Assembly: GCA_007128045.1 (NCBI GenBank)
Contig: SKYG01000089.1
Coordinates: forward strand, 1-6,336
DNA from: Bacteroidales bacterium
GTDB taxonomy: Bacteria > Bacteroidota > Bacteroidia > Bacteroidales > UBA7960
Reading direction: 5' to 3'
Length of the DNA: 6,336 bases
In this document: positions 1 through 6,228 of the stretch, piece by piece
Position numbering within the stretch: the stretch's first letter is position 1
How the letters are laid out: each line of letters starts with the position of its first letter
Position numbers and translations under genes: made by a program
The notes under the pieces: generated by a model
What the model was told of the DNA's origin: nothing
Seen by the model: only the letters and a program-made list of their open reading frames with translations
Databases searched by the model: none

Positions 1-423
1 CACCTCAACCAGCACAATCTCTTCATCGTAAGTCTGAAATATCTTTTTTATCGCTATTATAATAAAGAAGTTAGAGAAGAGCAATGGATGCAAGTACAAT
101 GCGCCCAGGGAGCTACTCATCAACATGACATATATAAGGCTTGTCAGGAAAGAGTATTTGTCGAGTATGCCCTGGCTGGTAACAATCTGATTGAGCAAGA
201 TAGCCTGCATATAAAGAAAAACAAATGCTCCTACCCAGCTAACCAGCGGATTCCACTCGAAAGCCGGCTGCAGGTAAAGATAAAAGGGGCCCGCGTTTGT
301 CGGTGAACTAAAATAAAATACCGGTTCCGGGCTGAACCATGTTTCCGACCACAGTACTGCCCCGATGAGAAATAGCAATAAGGGGGTTAGTGCTTGTAGC
401 TTTCTGAAATACCTGATCAGCAT
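1..423 (-). CDS. DUF6427-like integral membrane protein, N-terminal part (3' end beyond window)
   Basis: An open frame of 141 codons starts with ATG at 423 and runs without a stop off the left edge, so the C-terminal part is missing. The translation has about four hydrophobic stretches, near residues 12-25, 60-77, 92-109 and 115-125, as expected of a multi-pass inner-membrane protein. The pattern of a basic N-terminus (MLIRYFRKLQ), an early helix, a QAILLNQIV stretch, and a conserved-looking LHPLLFSNFF segment followed by KKIFQTY matches my memory of the DUF6427 family, which is found in Bacteroidota and commonly lies near purD. Its function is unknown. The start lies 18 nt after the purD stop, on the same strand, so co-transcription with purD is likely. 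No strong Shine-Dalgarno sequence precedes it. The reading frame and membrane nature are seen directly; the family name is recognition without a profile search. Confidence 0.8.
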   Translation of the reverse strand, partial: MLIRYFRKLQALTPLLLFLIGAVLWSETWFSPEPVFYFSSPTNAGPFYLYLQPAFEWNPLVSWVGAFVFLYMQAILLNQIVTSQGILDKYSFLTSLIYVMLMSSSLGALYLHPLLFSNFFIIIAIKKIFQTYDEEIVLVEV

Positions 424-441
424 AAAACCGGCATTTTGAGT

Positions 442-1719
442 TTATTGTAAGATATCCTTACCGATATCCCGGCGGTAATACTTTCCTTTAAAGTTTATCA
501 GGTGAGCATTCTTATAGGATACTTCCAAAGCCTCAGAGGCATTATCGGCCAGCGTGGTAACGGCAAGTACACGACCACCGCTGGTAACCAGTGCATCTTG
601 TTCTGTACTGACTCCGGCGTAAAAAACAAGGCTTCCTTTCACCTGATCTATTTTGGTGATGGGATATCCTTTCTCATAGTTTCCTGGATATCCTCCGGAA
701 ACCAATACAATGGTTGCAGCGTTCTTGTTAGTGATTGTTAGGTTTTGCCGATCCAGTGTACCTTTAGCTGCGGCCTCAAAAAGCTCTATCAGGTCTGATT
801 GTATCCGTGGGAGTATGGCCTGTGTTTCGGGGTCACCCAGTCTTACATTGTATTCTATTACATATGGCTCACCACCAACCTCTATCAGTCCGAAAAATAT
901 AAAGCCGCAAAAAGGGATTCCCTCCTTTGCCAATCCACCGATGGTAGGCTTAATGATCCTGTTCTCCACCTTTTTCATGAAGGCCTCATTGGCAAATGGT
1001 ACCGGTGAGAAGGCGCCCATGCCTCCTGTATTTGGGCCGGTATCTTCCTCACCAATTCGCTTATAGTCTTTTGCTGATGGCAATATCTTGTATGATGTGC
1101 CATCAGTTACCACGAACACAGACAGTTCCGTTCCTTTCAGGAATTCTTCGACCACTACTGTGGCGGAAGCTTCCCCGAACATCTGGCTTTCAAGCATCTC
1201 TTCCAGGGTGCTAATGGCCTCATCAAGTGACTCGCAAATGATCACACCCTTTCCTGCTGCCAGACCATCAGCTTTTAACACATAGGGAGCTGGCAGGCTT
1301 TGTAAGTATGCCTTTCCTTGCTCGAGGGTGTTTATTGAAAAAGAACGATAGGAAGCTGTAGGGATACTATGGCGTTGCATAAAGGCTTTGGCAAACGCTT
1401 TACTTCCCTCCAGCCGGGCACCTGCAGCCCGGGGGCCGACAAACAGTATGCCATTCAAATCCGGTTCGCGATGAAAATGATCAGCAATACCATGTACCAG
1501 CGCCTCCTCAGGACCCACCACCACCATGTGTATATCGTGTTGTTTTGCAAATTCACCAACGGTGTGATGGTCATTGATGTGAAGCTTTACATTTTGACCA
1601 TGAAGAGCGGTACCTGCATTGCCTGGTGCAATATACAGTTTATCACAACGAGGGCTCTGAGATATCTTCCAGGCCAGCGCATGTTCCCGGCCTCCATTTC
1701 CCAATAACAAAATATTCAT
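442..1719 (-). CDS. purD: Phosphoribosylamine--glycine ligase (GARS)
   Basis: This enzyme joins 5-phosphoribosylamine and glycine using ATP to give glycinamide ribonucleotide, the second step of de novo purine synthesis, in the cytosol. The 425-residue product has the usual length for a stand-alone bacterial PurD. The N-domain opens with LLLGNGGREHALAWK (residues 4-18) and carries VVVGPEEALVHGIAD (66-80). The ATP-grasp part shows GSKAFAK (105-111), VLKADGLAAGKGVI (147-160), EEFLKGTELSVFV (191-203) and DTGPNTGGMGAFSP (226-239). The metal and phosphate-binding stretch YNVRLGDPETQ is at 290-300, followed by the C-terminal domain (about 325-420). All expected motifs are intact. ATG at 1719 is the natural start because the nucleotide-binding glycine loop begins a few residues later; only a weak A-rich stretch precedes it. 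It follows the M3 peptidase gene by 52 nt and precedes the DUF6427-like gene by 18 nt, suggesting one minus-strand unit. Confidence 0.98.
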   Translation of the reverse strand: MNILLLGNGGREHALAWKISQSPRCDKLYIAPGNAGTALHGQNVKLHINDHHTVGEFAKQHDIHMVVVGPEEALVHGIADHFHREPDLNGILFVGPRAAGARLEGSKAFAKAFMQRHSIPTASYRSFSINTLEQGKAYLQSLPAPYVLKADGLAAGKGVIICESLDEAISTLEEMLESQMFGEASATVVVEEFLKGTELSVFVVTDGTSYKILPSAKDYKRIGEEDTGPNTGGMGAFSPVPFANEAFMKKVENRIIKPTIGGLAKEGIPFCGFIFFGLIEVGGEPYVIEYNVRLGDPETQAILPRIQSDLIELFEAAAKGTLDRQNLTITNKNAATIVLVSGGYPGNYEKGYPITKIDQVKGSLVFYAGVSTEQDALVTSGGRVLAVTTLADNASEALEVSYKNAHLINFKGKYYRRDIGKDILQ

Positions 1720-1739
1720 ATGTTTATTATTTTTCTTTT

Positions 1740-1766
1740 GACTTTCGACTTTCGACCTTCGACTTC
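1740..1766. repeat. 7-nt tandem repeat array (four GACTTTC-type units)
   Basis: Four consecutive 7-nt units read on the plus strand as GACTTTC, GACTTTC, GACCTTC and GACTTCT. They fill half of the 52-nt gap between the M3 peptidase stop and the purD start. On the mRNA of the minus-strand genes the array would read as GAAAGTC units and lie about 20 nt upstream of the purD ATG. The core is shared with the array at 5361-5431. No function is evident; slipped-strand expansion of a simple sequence is the plain explanation. Confidence 0.85.
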
Positions 1767-1771
1767 TGTAA

Positions 1772-3859
1772 TCAGCTGATCAGTCCGTCGCGTTTAAGTA
1801 ATGCATCCACAGAAGGTTCTTTGCCCCGAAATCTTTTATATAGGGTCAGAGGGTGTTCCGAGCCTCCTTTAGACAGGATGTGTTCTCGCAGCGACATGGC
1901 TGTTTGCTTGTCAAAGATACCATTATCTTTAAAAACCTGAAAGGCATCGGCATCGAGCACCTCTGACCATTTATAGCTATAGTATCCTGCTGCGTAGCCA
2001 CCGGCGAATATATGTGCAAATGTGGGGCTCACCATCACGTGATCTACACGTGGCAGCAGGCTCGCAGGCTGCATGGCAATAATCTCAAAGTCAAGCGGGT
2101 CTGTGGTTACAGCCTCTGTGATCGTGTGCCAGGCCATATCATTCAGGCCAAAACCGAGCTGCCGGAGGATTCCGTATCCGGCATTGAAGTTCCTGGTTTC
2201 AATGATCTTAAGTACCATGTCATCCGGAATTCCTTCTCCTGTCTTATAATGTCTGGCAAACACATCCAGGAAGTCGCGCTCAACGGCCCAATTTTCCATC
2301 AACATGGAAGGCAGTTCAACGAAGTCACGGTAGACGCTTGTTCCCGACAGGTTTGGATAGGTCACATCAGACAACATCCCGTGCAGCGCATGTCCGAATT
2401 CATGCAAGAACGTTGACATCTCATTAAATGTAAGCAAAGAGGGTGCGTTATCTGTGGGTTTACTGAAGTTGCATACCAGGGAGATATGTGGTCTGATGTC
2501 ATCACCTTGCTTGCGATGTTGGTTTAAGAAGCTCGTCATCCAGGCACCCGGGCTTTTCCCTTCACGGGGGAAGAAATCGAGATAAAGCACAGACAGGAAC
2601 CTGCCGTTTTCTTCATATACTTCATAAACAGTCACATCAGGATGATAAACATGGATATCATTGTTTCTGACGAAACTCAACCCCCAAAGCTTGTTTGAAA
2701 GGTCAAAGACCCCCTGTTTTACAGCGTCCAGTTCGAAATAAGGCCTTAGCTCTTCCTGGTCAAATTTATACCGTTTCTGCCTGAGCTTCTCAGAGTAATA
2801 GCTCCAGTCCCAGTGCATCAGTTCGAAGTCTGCACCCATATCCCATGCCAACTTTTGCACCTCTTTAAGCTCTTTTTCTGCCGTTGGTCTGGCAGCCAAC
2901 AGCAGTTTATTCAGCAACTCATACACCTTATCAGCGTTCTCGGCCATCCGTTCTTCAAGAACAAAATCAGCATGTGTCTGGTATCCCAATAGCCTGGCAC
3001 GTTCGAGCCTGAGGTTCGCAATACGGGTAAGCACCTCTCTGTTATCATAGTCATTGTTTTTAGAAGCCCTGGTAGAGTAGGCCATATAGAACTCTTTCCG
3101 AAGTTCCCGGTTGTCGGCATACTGTAAGAAAGGCATGAAGCTGGGGGCATGCAGCGTAAAGGCCCATCCTTCCAGGTTTCTGGCAGCTGCAAGCTGGGAT
3201 GCGGCATCCCTGGCAGTATCGGGAAGACCAGAAAGATCATCTTCATCAGTAAGATGCAACAGGTAAGCATTGGTCTCTGCAAGCACATTATCCTGAAAAC
3301 GAAGTGAAAGTTCGGAAAGCTCACGGGATATCTCCCTAAGCCGGGCCTGACCGCTTTTGTTAAGGTTGGCACCGTTGCGAGAGAAACGCTTGTAGGTTTT
3401 TTCCAGCAAGGTATATTGCTCAGGATTCAGACTGAGTGCCTCTTTTTGTTTATATACGGCCTTTATCCGGGCAAAAAGGCCCTCATTGAACAAGATATCA
3501 TTATTGAAATCCGATACCAAAGGTGCCAGCTCACGCGCTATTTCCTGCATCTGAGAATCGGTTTCAGCACTGTTAAGGTTGTAAAATATATTACTCACCC
3601 GGTTAAATACATCAGCACTGTATGAAAGTGCTTCTATGGTATTAGTAAACCCTGGTGCTTCCGTGTTATTAACAATCTCTTCCACTTCGTCGAGGCCTTG
3701 CTTGATGGTCTCTTCAAATGCGGGTATATAATGCCCGTGATTTATCGCGTGGAAGGGTGTTGTGTTAAAAGGCGTATTAAATGTCCCTAATAATGGATTC
3801 TGATCTTTAATACATGCTGTCATTATCGATACTATCTTTGGTAAAAAAACTATTATCAT
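1772..3859 (-). CDS. M3 family zinc metallopeptidase (peptidyl-dipeptidase Dcp / oligopeptidase type)
   Basis: This is a thimet-oligopeptidase-type zinc enzyme that cleaves short peptides, probably removing C-terminal dipeptides as Dcp does. Numbered from ATG 3859 (695 residues), the zinc site is HEFGH at 486-490, with the third ligand Glu515 in DFVELPSMLMENW, spaced as in M3 enzymes. The substrate-binding signature HIFAGGYAAGYYSY is at 616-629, inside a longer conserved block ending EVLDADAF. The N-terminal NPLLGTFNTPF and EAPGFTNTIEAL stretches are typical of the family in Bacteroidota. The start is uncertain. TTG 3889 directly follows an in-frame stop. ATG 3859 gives a hydrophobic leader ending MTAC, a possible lipobox. 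ATG 3823 gives 683 residues without a leader, close to cytosolic E. coli Dcp. Neither ATG has a strong ribosome site. It is the first gene of the minus-strand cluster and is divergent from the deiminase gene. Distinguishing Dcp from oligopeptidase A activity is not possible here. Confidence 0.95.
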   Translation of the reverse strand: MIIVFLPKIVSIMTACIKDQNPLLGTFNTPFNTTPFHAINHGHYIPAFEETIKQGLDEVEEIVNNTEAPGFTNTIEALSYSADVFNRVSNIFYNLNSAETDSQMQEIARELAPLVSDFNNDILFNEGLFARIKAVYKQKEALSLNPEQYTLLEKTYKRFSRNGANLNKSGQARLREISRELSELSLRFQDNVLAETNAYLLHLTDEDDLSGLPDTARDAASQLAAARNLEGWAFTLHAPSFMPFLQYADNRELRKEFYMAYSTRASKNNDYDNREVLTRIANLRLERARLLGYQTHADFVLEERMAENADKVYELLNKLLLAARPTAEKELKEVQKLAWDMGADFELMHWDWSYYSEKLRQKRYKFDQEELRPYFELDAVKQGVFDLSNKLWGLSFVRNNDIHVYHPDVTVYEVYEENGRFLSVLYLDFFPREGKSPGAWMTSFLNQHRKQGDDIRPHISLVCNFSKPTDNAPSLLTFNEMSTFLHEFGHALHGMLSDVTYPNLSGTSVYRDFVELPSMLMENWAVERDFLDVFARHYKTGEGIPDDMVLKIIETRNFNAGYGILRQLGFGLNDMAWHTITEAVTTDPLDFEIIAMQPASLLPRVDHVMVSPTFAHIFAGGYAAGYYSYKWSEVLDADAFQVFKDNGIFDKQTAMSLREHILSKGGSEHPLTLYKRFRGKEPSVDALLKRDGLIS

Positions 3860-3952
3860 CCTGTTATTCAAGATATTGAATACAGACAATCACTTTATTT
3901 TATGACTGTGCAAGTTTAATCATTTTAATTGATTTACCAGCCTACGAACTAT

Positions 3953-3985
3953 TTTGTTAATTTTGCTTTTTATCAGGTATATTTT
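3953..3985 (+). promoter_or_regulatory. Candidate Bacteroidetes-type promoter for the arginine deiminase family gene
   Basis: TTTG at 3953-3956 is followed after 21 nt by TATATTTT at 3978-3985. Bacteroidetes housekeeping promoters have TTTG near -33 and TAnnTTTG near -7 with roughly this spacing, so the match is one base short of consensus in the downstream box. It would start transcription at about 3990, some 70 nt before the first ATG. The region is AT-rich, so a chance match is quite possible. I found no comparably good leftward promoter for the M3 peptidase gene. Confidence 0.35.
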
Positions 3986-3991
3986 ATGCTG

Positions 3992-4028
3992 GCCTGCATT
4001 ATTTATTAAAAGCATGAATAATACAGGC
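3992..4028 (+). promoter_or_regulatory. Stem-loop in the leader of the arginine deiminase family gene
   Basis: GCCTGCATTATT (3992-4003) pairs with AATAATACAGGC (4017-4028) at 11 of 12 positions around a 13-nt loop; the only mismatch is 3997 with 4023. If transcription starts near 3990 as proposed, the hairpin would sit at the very 5' end of the mRNA, where it might stabilise the transcript. Its right arm shares bases 4025-4028 with the right arm of the wider 11-nt inverted repeat. No T-tract follows, so it does not look like a terminator. Confidence 0.5.
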
Positions 4029-4063
4029 TGGTAAACATCCTCATCGCTAAAGAACGAATCATC

Positions 4064-5326
4064 ATGGAAGAGAAAATGACAACCCAAATCTACTCAGAAA
4101 TAGGTGAGTTGGAAGGTGTCATTATACATTCACCCGGTCAGGAAGTAGAGAACATGACCCCGGAGAATGCAGAGCGGGCACTATACAGTGACATTCTCAA
4201 CCTGGGGGTGGCCGTAAAAGAATACAATCAGCTCAAAGGTATCCTGAAACTTTATGCACATACATTTGAGGTAAAAGACCTTTTAGAAACGATCCTGGTC
4301 AATGAGAAAGTTAAAGAGGGTCTGATCGGGAAGATATGCCGTAATGAAACATCAGGGTGTATCCGCAACGCTCTGTTGTCGATGGATGTAAAGGCCCTTT
4401 CCCGTTCTTTGATAGAGGGTGTGGCATTAGACAATAAAACCCTGACAAATTTTCTCAGCAAGGATCGCTTTTCATTAAAGCCTTTGCATAACTTTTTCTT
4501 TACCCGGGATGCTGCGTTCACAGTTTACGACAGTGTGTTTGTAGGGTCAATGGCTTCTGCCGTCAGGTTTCGTGAATCATTGATCATGGAAGCCATTTTC
4601 GATTCTCACCCTTCGTTCGACACCAAAACCGTCAATCCAAAACGGGACAAGCAAGACTCTACCTCTATTGCCATCGAAGGTGGTGATGTACTTATTGCCA
4701 GAGATGACATCATTATTTGTGGTATTGGCTCCCGTACCACATCACAGGGAGTCGACTACCTCCTGAACCATCTGAAGGGCAGGAATAAGAAACAGCACAT
4801 CCTGGTACAGGAGCTGCCCCTTTCTCCCGAATCATTCATTCATCTCGACATGGTCTTTACACTGCTCGACAGAGGTGTATGTATGATCTATGAACCAGTT
4901 ATCATGAAGATGAACAAATACCAAACGGTTCATATCTACATTGAAGGCAACACCGTGAAGTTCATCAGGGAGGTGGAGAATCTTCCGGAAGGCTTGCACA
5001 AACTGGGTATGGATATGGACAGGGTTTACTGTGGCGGAGCCGATGACCAATGGCTACAAGAGCGGGAACAATGGCACAGCGGAGCCAACTTCTTTGCACT
5101 TGGTCCTGGACAGATCATCGGATATGCCAGAAATGTAAATACCCTGGCGGCACTGAACAAGAATGGATTTGATATCATTAAGGCATCTGACATTTTAAAA
5201 GGAAGGGTAAACAAGCCAACGCAGGGGAAGTTCGTGATTACCCTCGAAGGATCGGAGTTACCCAGAGGCGGGGGTGGCGCCAGATGTATGACCATGCCCG
5301 TAAGCAGAAAACCAGTCAAATGGTAA
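4064..5326 (+). CDS. Arginine deiminase family protein
   Basis: The expected reaction is hydrolysis of L-arginine to L-citrulline and ammonia in the cytosol. The 420-residue product has the length of bacterial arginine deiminases and every catalytic position of the guanidino-group-modifying fold. These are Asp149 in FFFTRD, Glu205 in EGGDV, His260 and Asp262 in HLDMVF, and Arg401 and nucleophile Cys408 in LPRGGGGARCMTMP. The N-terminal ELEGVIIHSPGQEVENMTP (residues 15-33) is the usual first strand and substrate loop. The helical segment at about 60-130 is the insertion that sets arginine deiminases apart from dimethylargininases. FTRD is followed by Ala, where classical enzymes mostly have Pro. 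No arcB, arcC or arcD is in the window, so the catabolic pathway is unproven and I give no symbol. ATG 4076 has a better ribosome site than ATG 4064. The gene is divergent from the M3 peptidase, with 204 nt between the two ATGs used here. Confidence 0.9.
   Translation: MEEKMTTQIYSEIGELEGVIIHSPGQEVENMTPENAERALYSDILNLGVAVKEYNQLKGILKLYAHTFEVKDLLETILVNEKVKEGLIGKICRNETSGCIRNALLSMDVKALSRSLIEGVALDNKTLTNFLSKDRFSLKPLHNFFFTRDAAFTVYDSVFVGSMASAVRFRESLIMEAIFDSHPSFDTKTVNPKRDKQDSTSIAIEGGDVLIARDDIIICGIGSRTTSQGVDYLLNHLKGRNKKQHILVQELPLSPESFIHLDMVFTLLDRGVCMIYEPVIMKMNKYQTVHIYIEGNTVKFIREVENLPEGLHKLGMDMDRVYCGGADDQWLQEREQWHSGANFFALGPGQIIGYARNVNTLAALNKNGFDIIKASDILKGRVNKPTQGKFVITLEGSELPRGGGGARCMTMPVSRKPVKW
4066..4070 (+). 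promoter_or_regulatory. GGAAG ribosome binding site favouring the internal ATG at 4076
   Basis: GGAAG ends 5 nt before ATG 4076 and overlaps the first codons of the longer frame from ATG 4064. The bases just upstream of 4064 show no Shine-Dalgarno sequence. Starting at 4076 would shorten the deiminase by only four residues (MEEK), all ahead of the first conserved strand. Ribosome sites are often dispensable in Bacteroidota, so this is suggestive only. Confidence 0.45.
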
Positions 5327-5360
5327 CGTATAAACGAAAAATATTTCTCGCGTTCCTTTT

Positions 5361-5431
5361 CGACTTTTCGACATTCAGACATTCAGACTTTCAGACCTTC
5401 AGACCTTCAGACTTTCAGACTTTCAGACAAA
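5361..5431. repeat. 8-nt tandem repeat array (nine CAGACTTT-type units)
   Basis: Nine units follow one another: CGACTTTT, CGACATT (7 nt), CAGACATT, CAGACTTT, CAGACCTT, CAGACCTT, CAGACTTT, CAGACTTT, CAGACAAA. The array takes up most of the 114-nt gap between the deiminase stop and the lipoprotein ATG, ending 9 nt before that ATG. The first units have the CGACTTT core of the array at 1740-1766, while later ones have changed to CAGACTTT. A period of 8 cannot be read as an in-frame protein repeat, and no gene covers it. Length change by strand slippage is likely and could alter the spacing or structure ahead of the lipoprotein gene. Confidence 0.9.
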
Positions 5432-5440
5432 TTTTAAACC

Positions 5441-6223
5441 ATGAAACAAAACCTTTTCCTGGTCTTCACCATGCTGACCATTATACTTACAGGATGCAGG
5501 GAACGTCCTGTTCCCAACATCAATATTGAGCAGAAGGGCCATGCCGTTGCTTCAAAAATTATGGCTCCGGGTATGGGAACCATTGGGTTGATTGAGAACG
5601 GAAACATGACTGTATATTATATTGACGAGAACAGTGAATGGTGGCCTGACAGTTTATCCCGGTTTGATATTCCTCCGGGAAATGAGGGTTTGCTTGCCTT
5701 GGGGGCTGGAACAATAGGGGTAGTCATGAAGTCAAAGGTTCATGTTTATCGTCTCGACAATTACAACAATTGGGTAACCGACCCCAGGTACGACTTTTCT
5801 GTTCCCAAGCGCCATGACCGCATACTGGCTGCAAAAATGCCGTTTGAAATGGGGATGATACTGATCGAGAATGGCTCTTATATCGACTTTTATTACTTTG
5901 ATGAGGAAAGTGGTTGGTTGTTTGATGAGACAGCCACCTTCAAGGTGCCGTCAGGTATCCTGCAAGTTGTTTCTATGGGAGATATGACCATTGCCATCGC
6001 TGATGATAAGAAGCTTGGCTTGTATTACCTTCACCCGGAAGGAGAATGGCACTTCGTGGATGACATAGTACTTCAGCTTCCGGAAAATTATGAAGCCATC
6101 ATTCCCTGGGAAACAGGGTTCATCGCTATATTAAGCGGAAACACGCTGGAGTTCTATAAGCTAGACCTGCAGGAAGGCCTTTGGCTGCATATCGAGGATA
6201 TGGCATTCATTCTAAATAATTAG
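5441..6223 (+). CDS. Putative lipoprotein with five degenerate repeats of about 45 residues
   Basis: I do not recognise a named family. The 260-residue product starts with a lipoprotein signal: Lys2, a hydrophobic run at 5-18 and the lipobox Leu16-Thr17-Gly18-Cys19, so it should be exported and lipid-anchored at Cys19. The rest divides into five repeats, about 31-77, 78-121, 122-170, 171-214 and 215-260. Each follows the scheme of a short hydrophobic strand, Gly-x-(Ile/Met)-(Gly/Ala/Leu)-(Leu/Val/Ile), then a strand of the type V-x-x-Tyr/Phe-x-(Leu/Phe/Ile)-(Asp/His), a Trp after 4-5 residues, and a strand ending in phi-x-(Val/Leu/Ile)-Pro. Examples are VHVYRLDNYNNW (100-111) and IDFYYFDEESGW (148-159). 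Alternating strands in five similar units suggest a small beta-propeller, which is inference. The start follows an 8-nt repeat array by 9 nt and has no clear Shine-Dalgarno sequence. It may be co-transcribed with the deiminase, but no functional link is visible. Confidence 0.85.
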   Translation: MKQNLFLVFTMLTIILTGCRERPVPNINIEQKGHAVASKIMAPGMGTIGLIENGNMTVYYIDENSEWWPDSLSRFDIPPGNEGLLALGAGTIGVVMKSKVHVYRLDNYNNWVTDPRYDFSVPKRHDRILAAKMPFEMGMILIENGSYIDFYYFDEESGWLFDETATFKVPSGILQVVSMGDMTIAIADDKKLGLYYLHPEGEWHFVDDIVLQLPENYEAIIPWETGFIAILSGNTLEFYKLDLQEGLWLHIEDMAFILNN

Positions 6224-6228
6224 TGTCT

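Larger units (their letters stand above)
3933..4035. promoter_or_regulatory. 11-nt perfect inverted repeat spanning the divergent promoter region
   Basis: TTTACCAGCCT at 3933-3943 recurs as its exact reverse complement AGGCTGGTAAA at 4025-4035, with 81 nt between. One arm lies about 75 nt upstream of the M3 peptidase ATG at 3859, the other about 29 nt upstream of the deiminase ATG at 4064. Symmetric placement in a divergent region could mean two copies of a regulator binding site, one per gene. No regulator gene is present to support this, so the function is inference. Confidence 0.45.

Noticed and set aside
88..306. 72-codon plus-strand open frame at the left end
   Set aside because: It lies wholly antisense to the DUF6427-like membrane protein gene, has no recognisable motif and no ribosome site; it is a shadow of that gene.
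2911..3372. 153-codon minus-strand open frame within the M3 peptidase gene
   Set aside because: It is in another frame of the same strand as a gene with intact family motifs, and its translation has no family resemblance.
3833..3840. TATCTTTG, a perfect match to the TAnnTTTG promoter box on the plus strand
   Set aside because: It lies inside the 5' coding end of the M3 gene and no TTTG box occurs at suitable spacing upstream, so a promoter is not supported.
5329..5352. Short near-palindrome (CGAAAAATATTTCTCG) after the deiminase stop, as a possible terminator
   Set aside because: The symmetry has essentially no loop, is AT-rich with weak pairing, and is not followed by a clean T-tract.
5026..5382. 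118-codon minus-strand open frame opposite the deiminase C-terminus
   Set aside because: It is antisense to the region coding for the catalytic Cys motif, and its first codons run into the repeat array; there is no independent support.
5284..5529. 81-codon plus-strand frame containing a TFR/SDFQ repeat-like peptide
   Set aside because: The peptide repeat is only the translation of the 8-nt noncoding array, and the frame overlaps both flanking genes out of frame.
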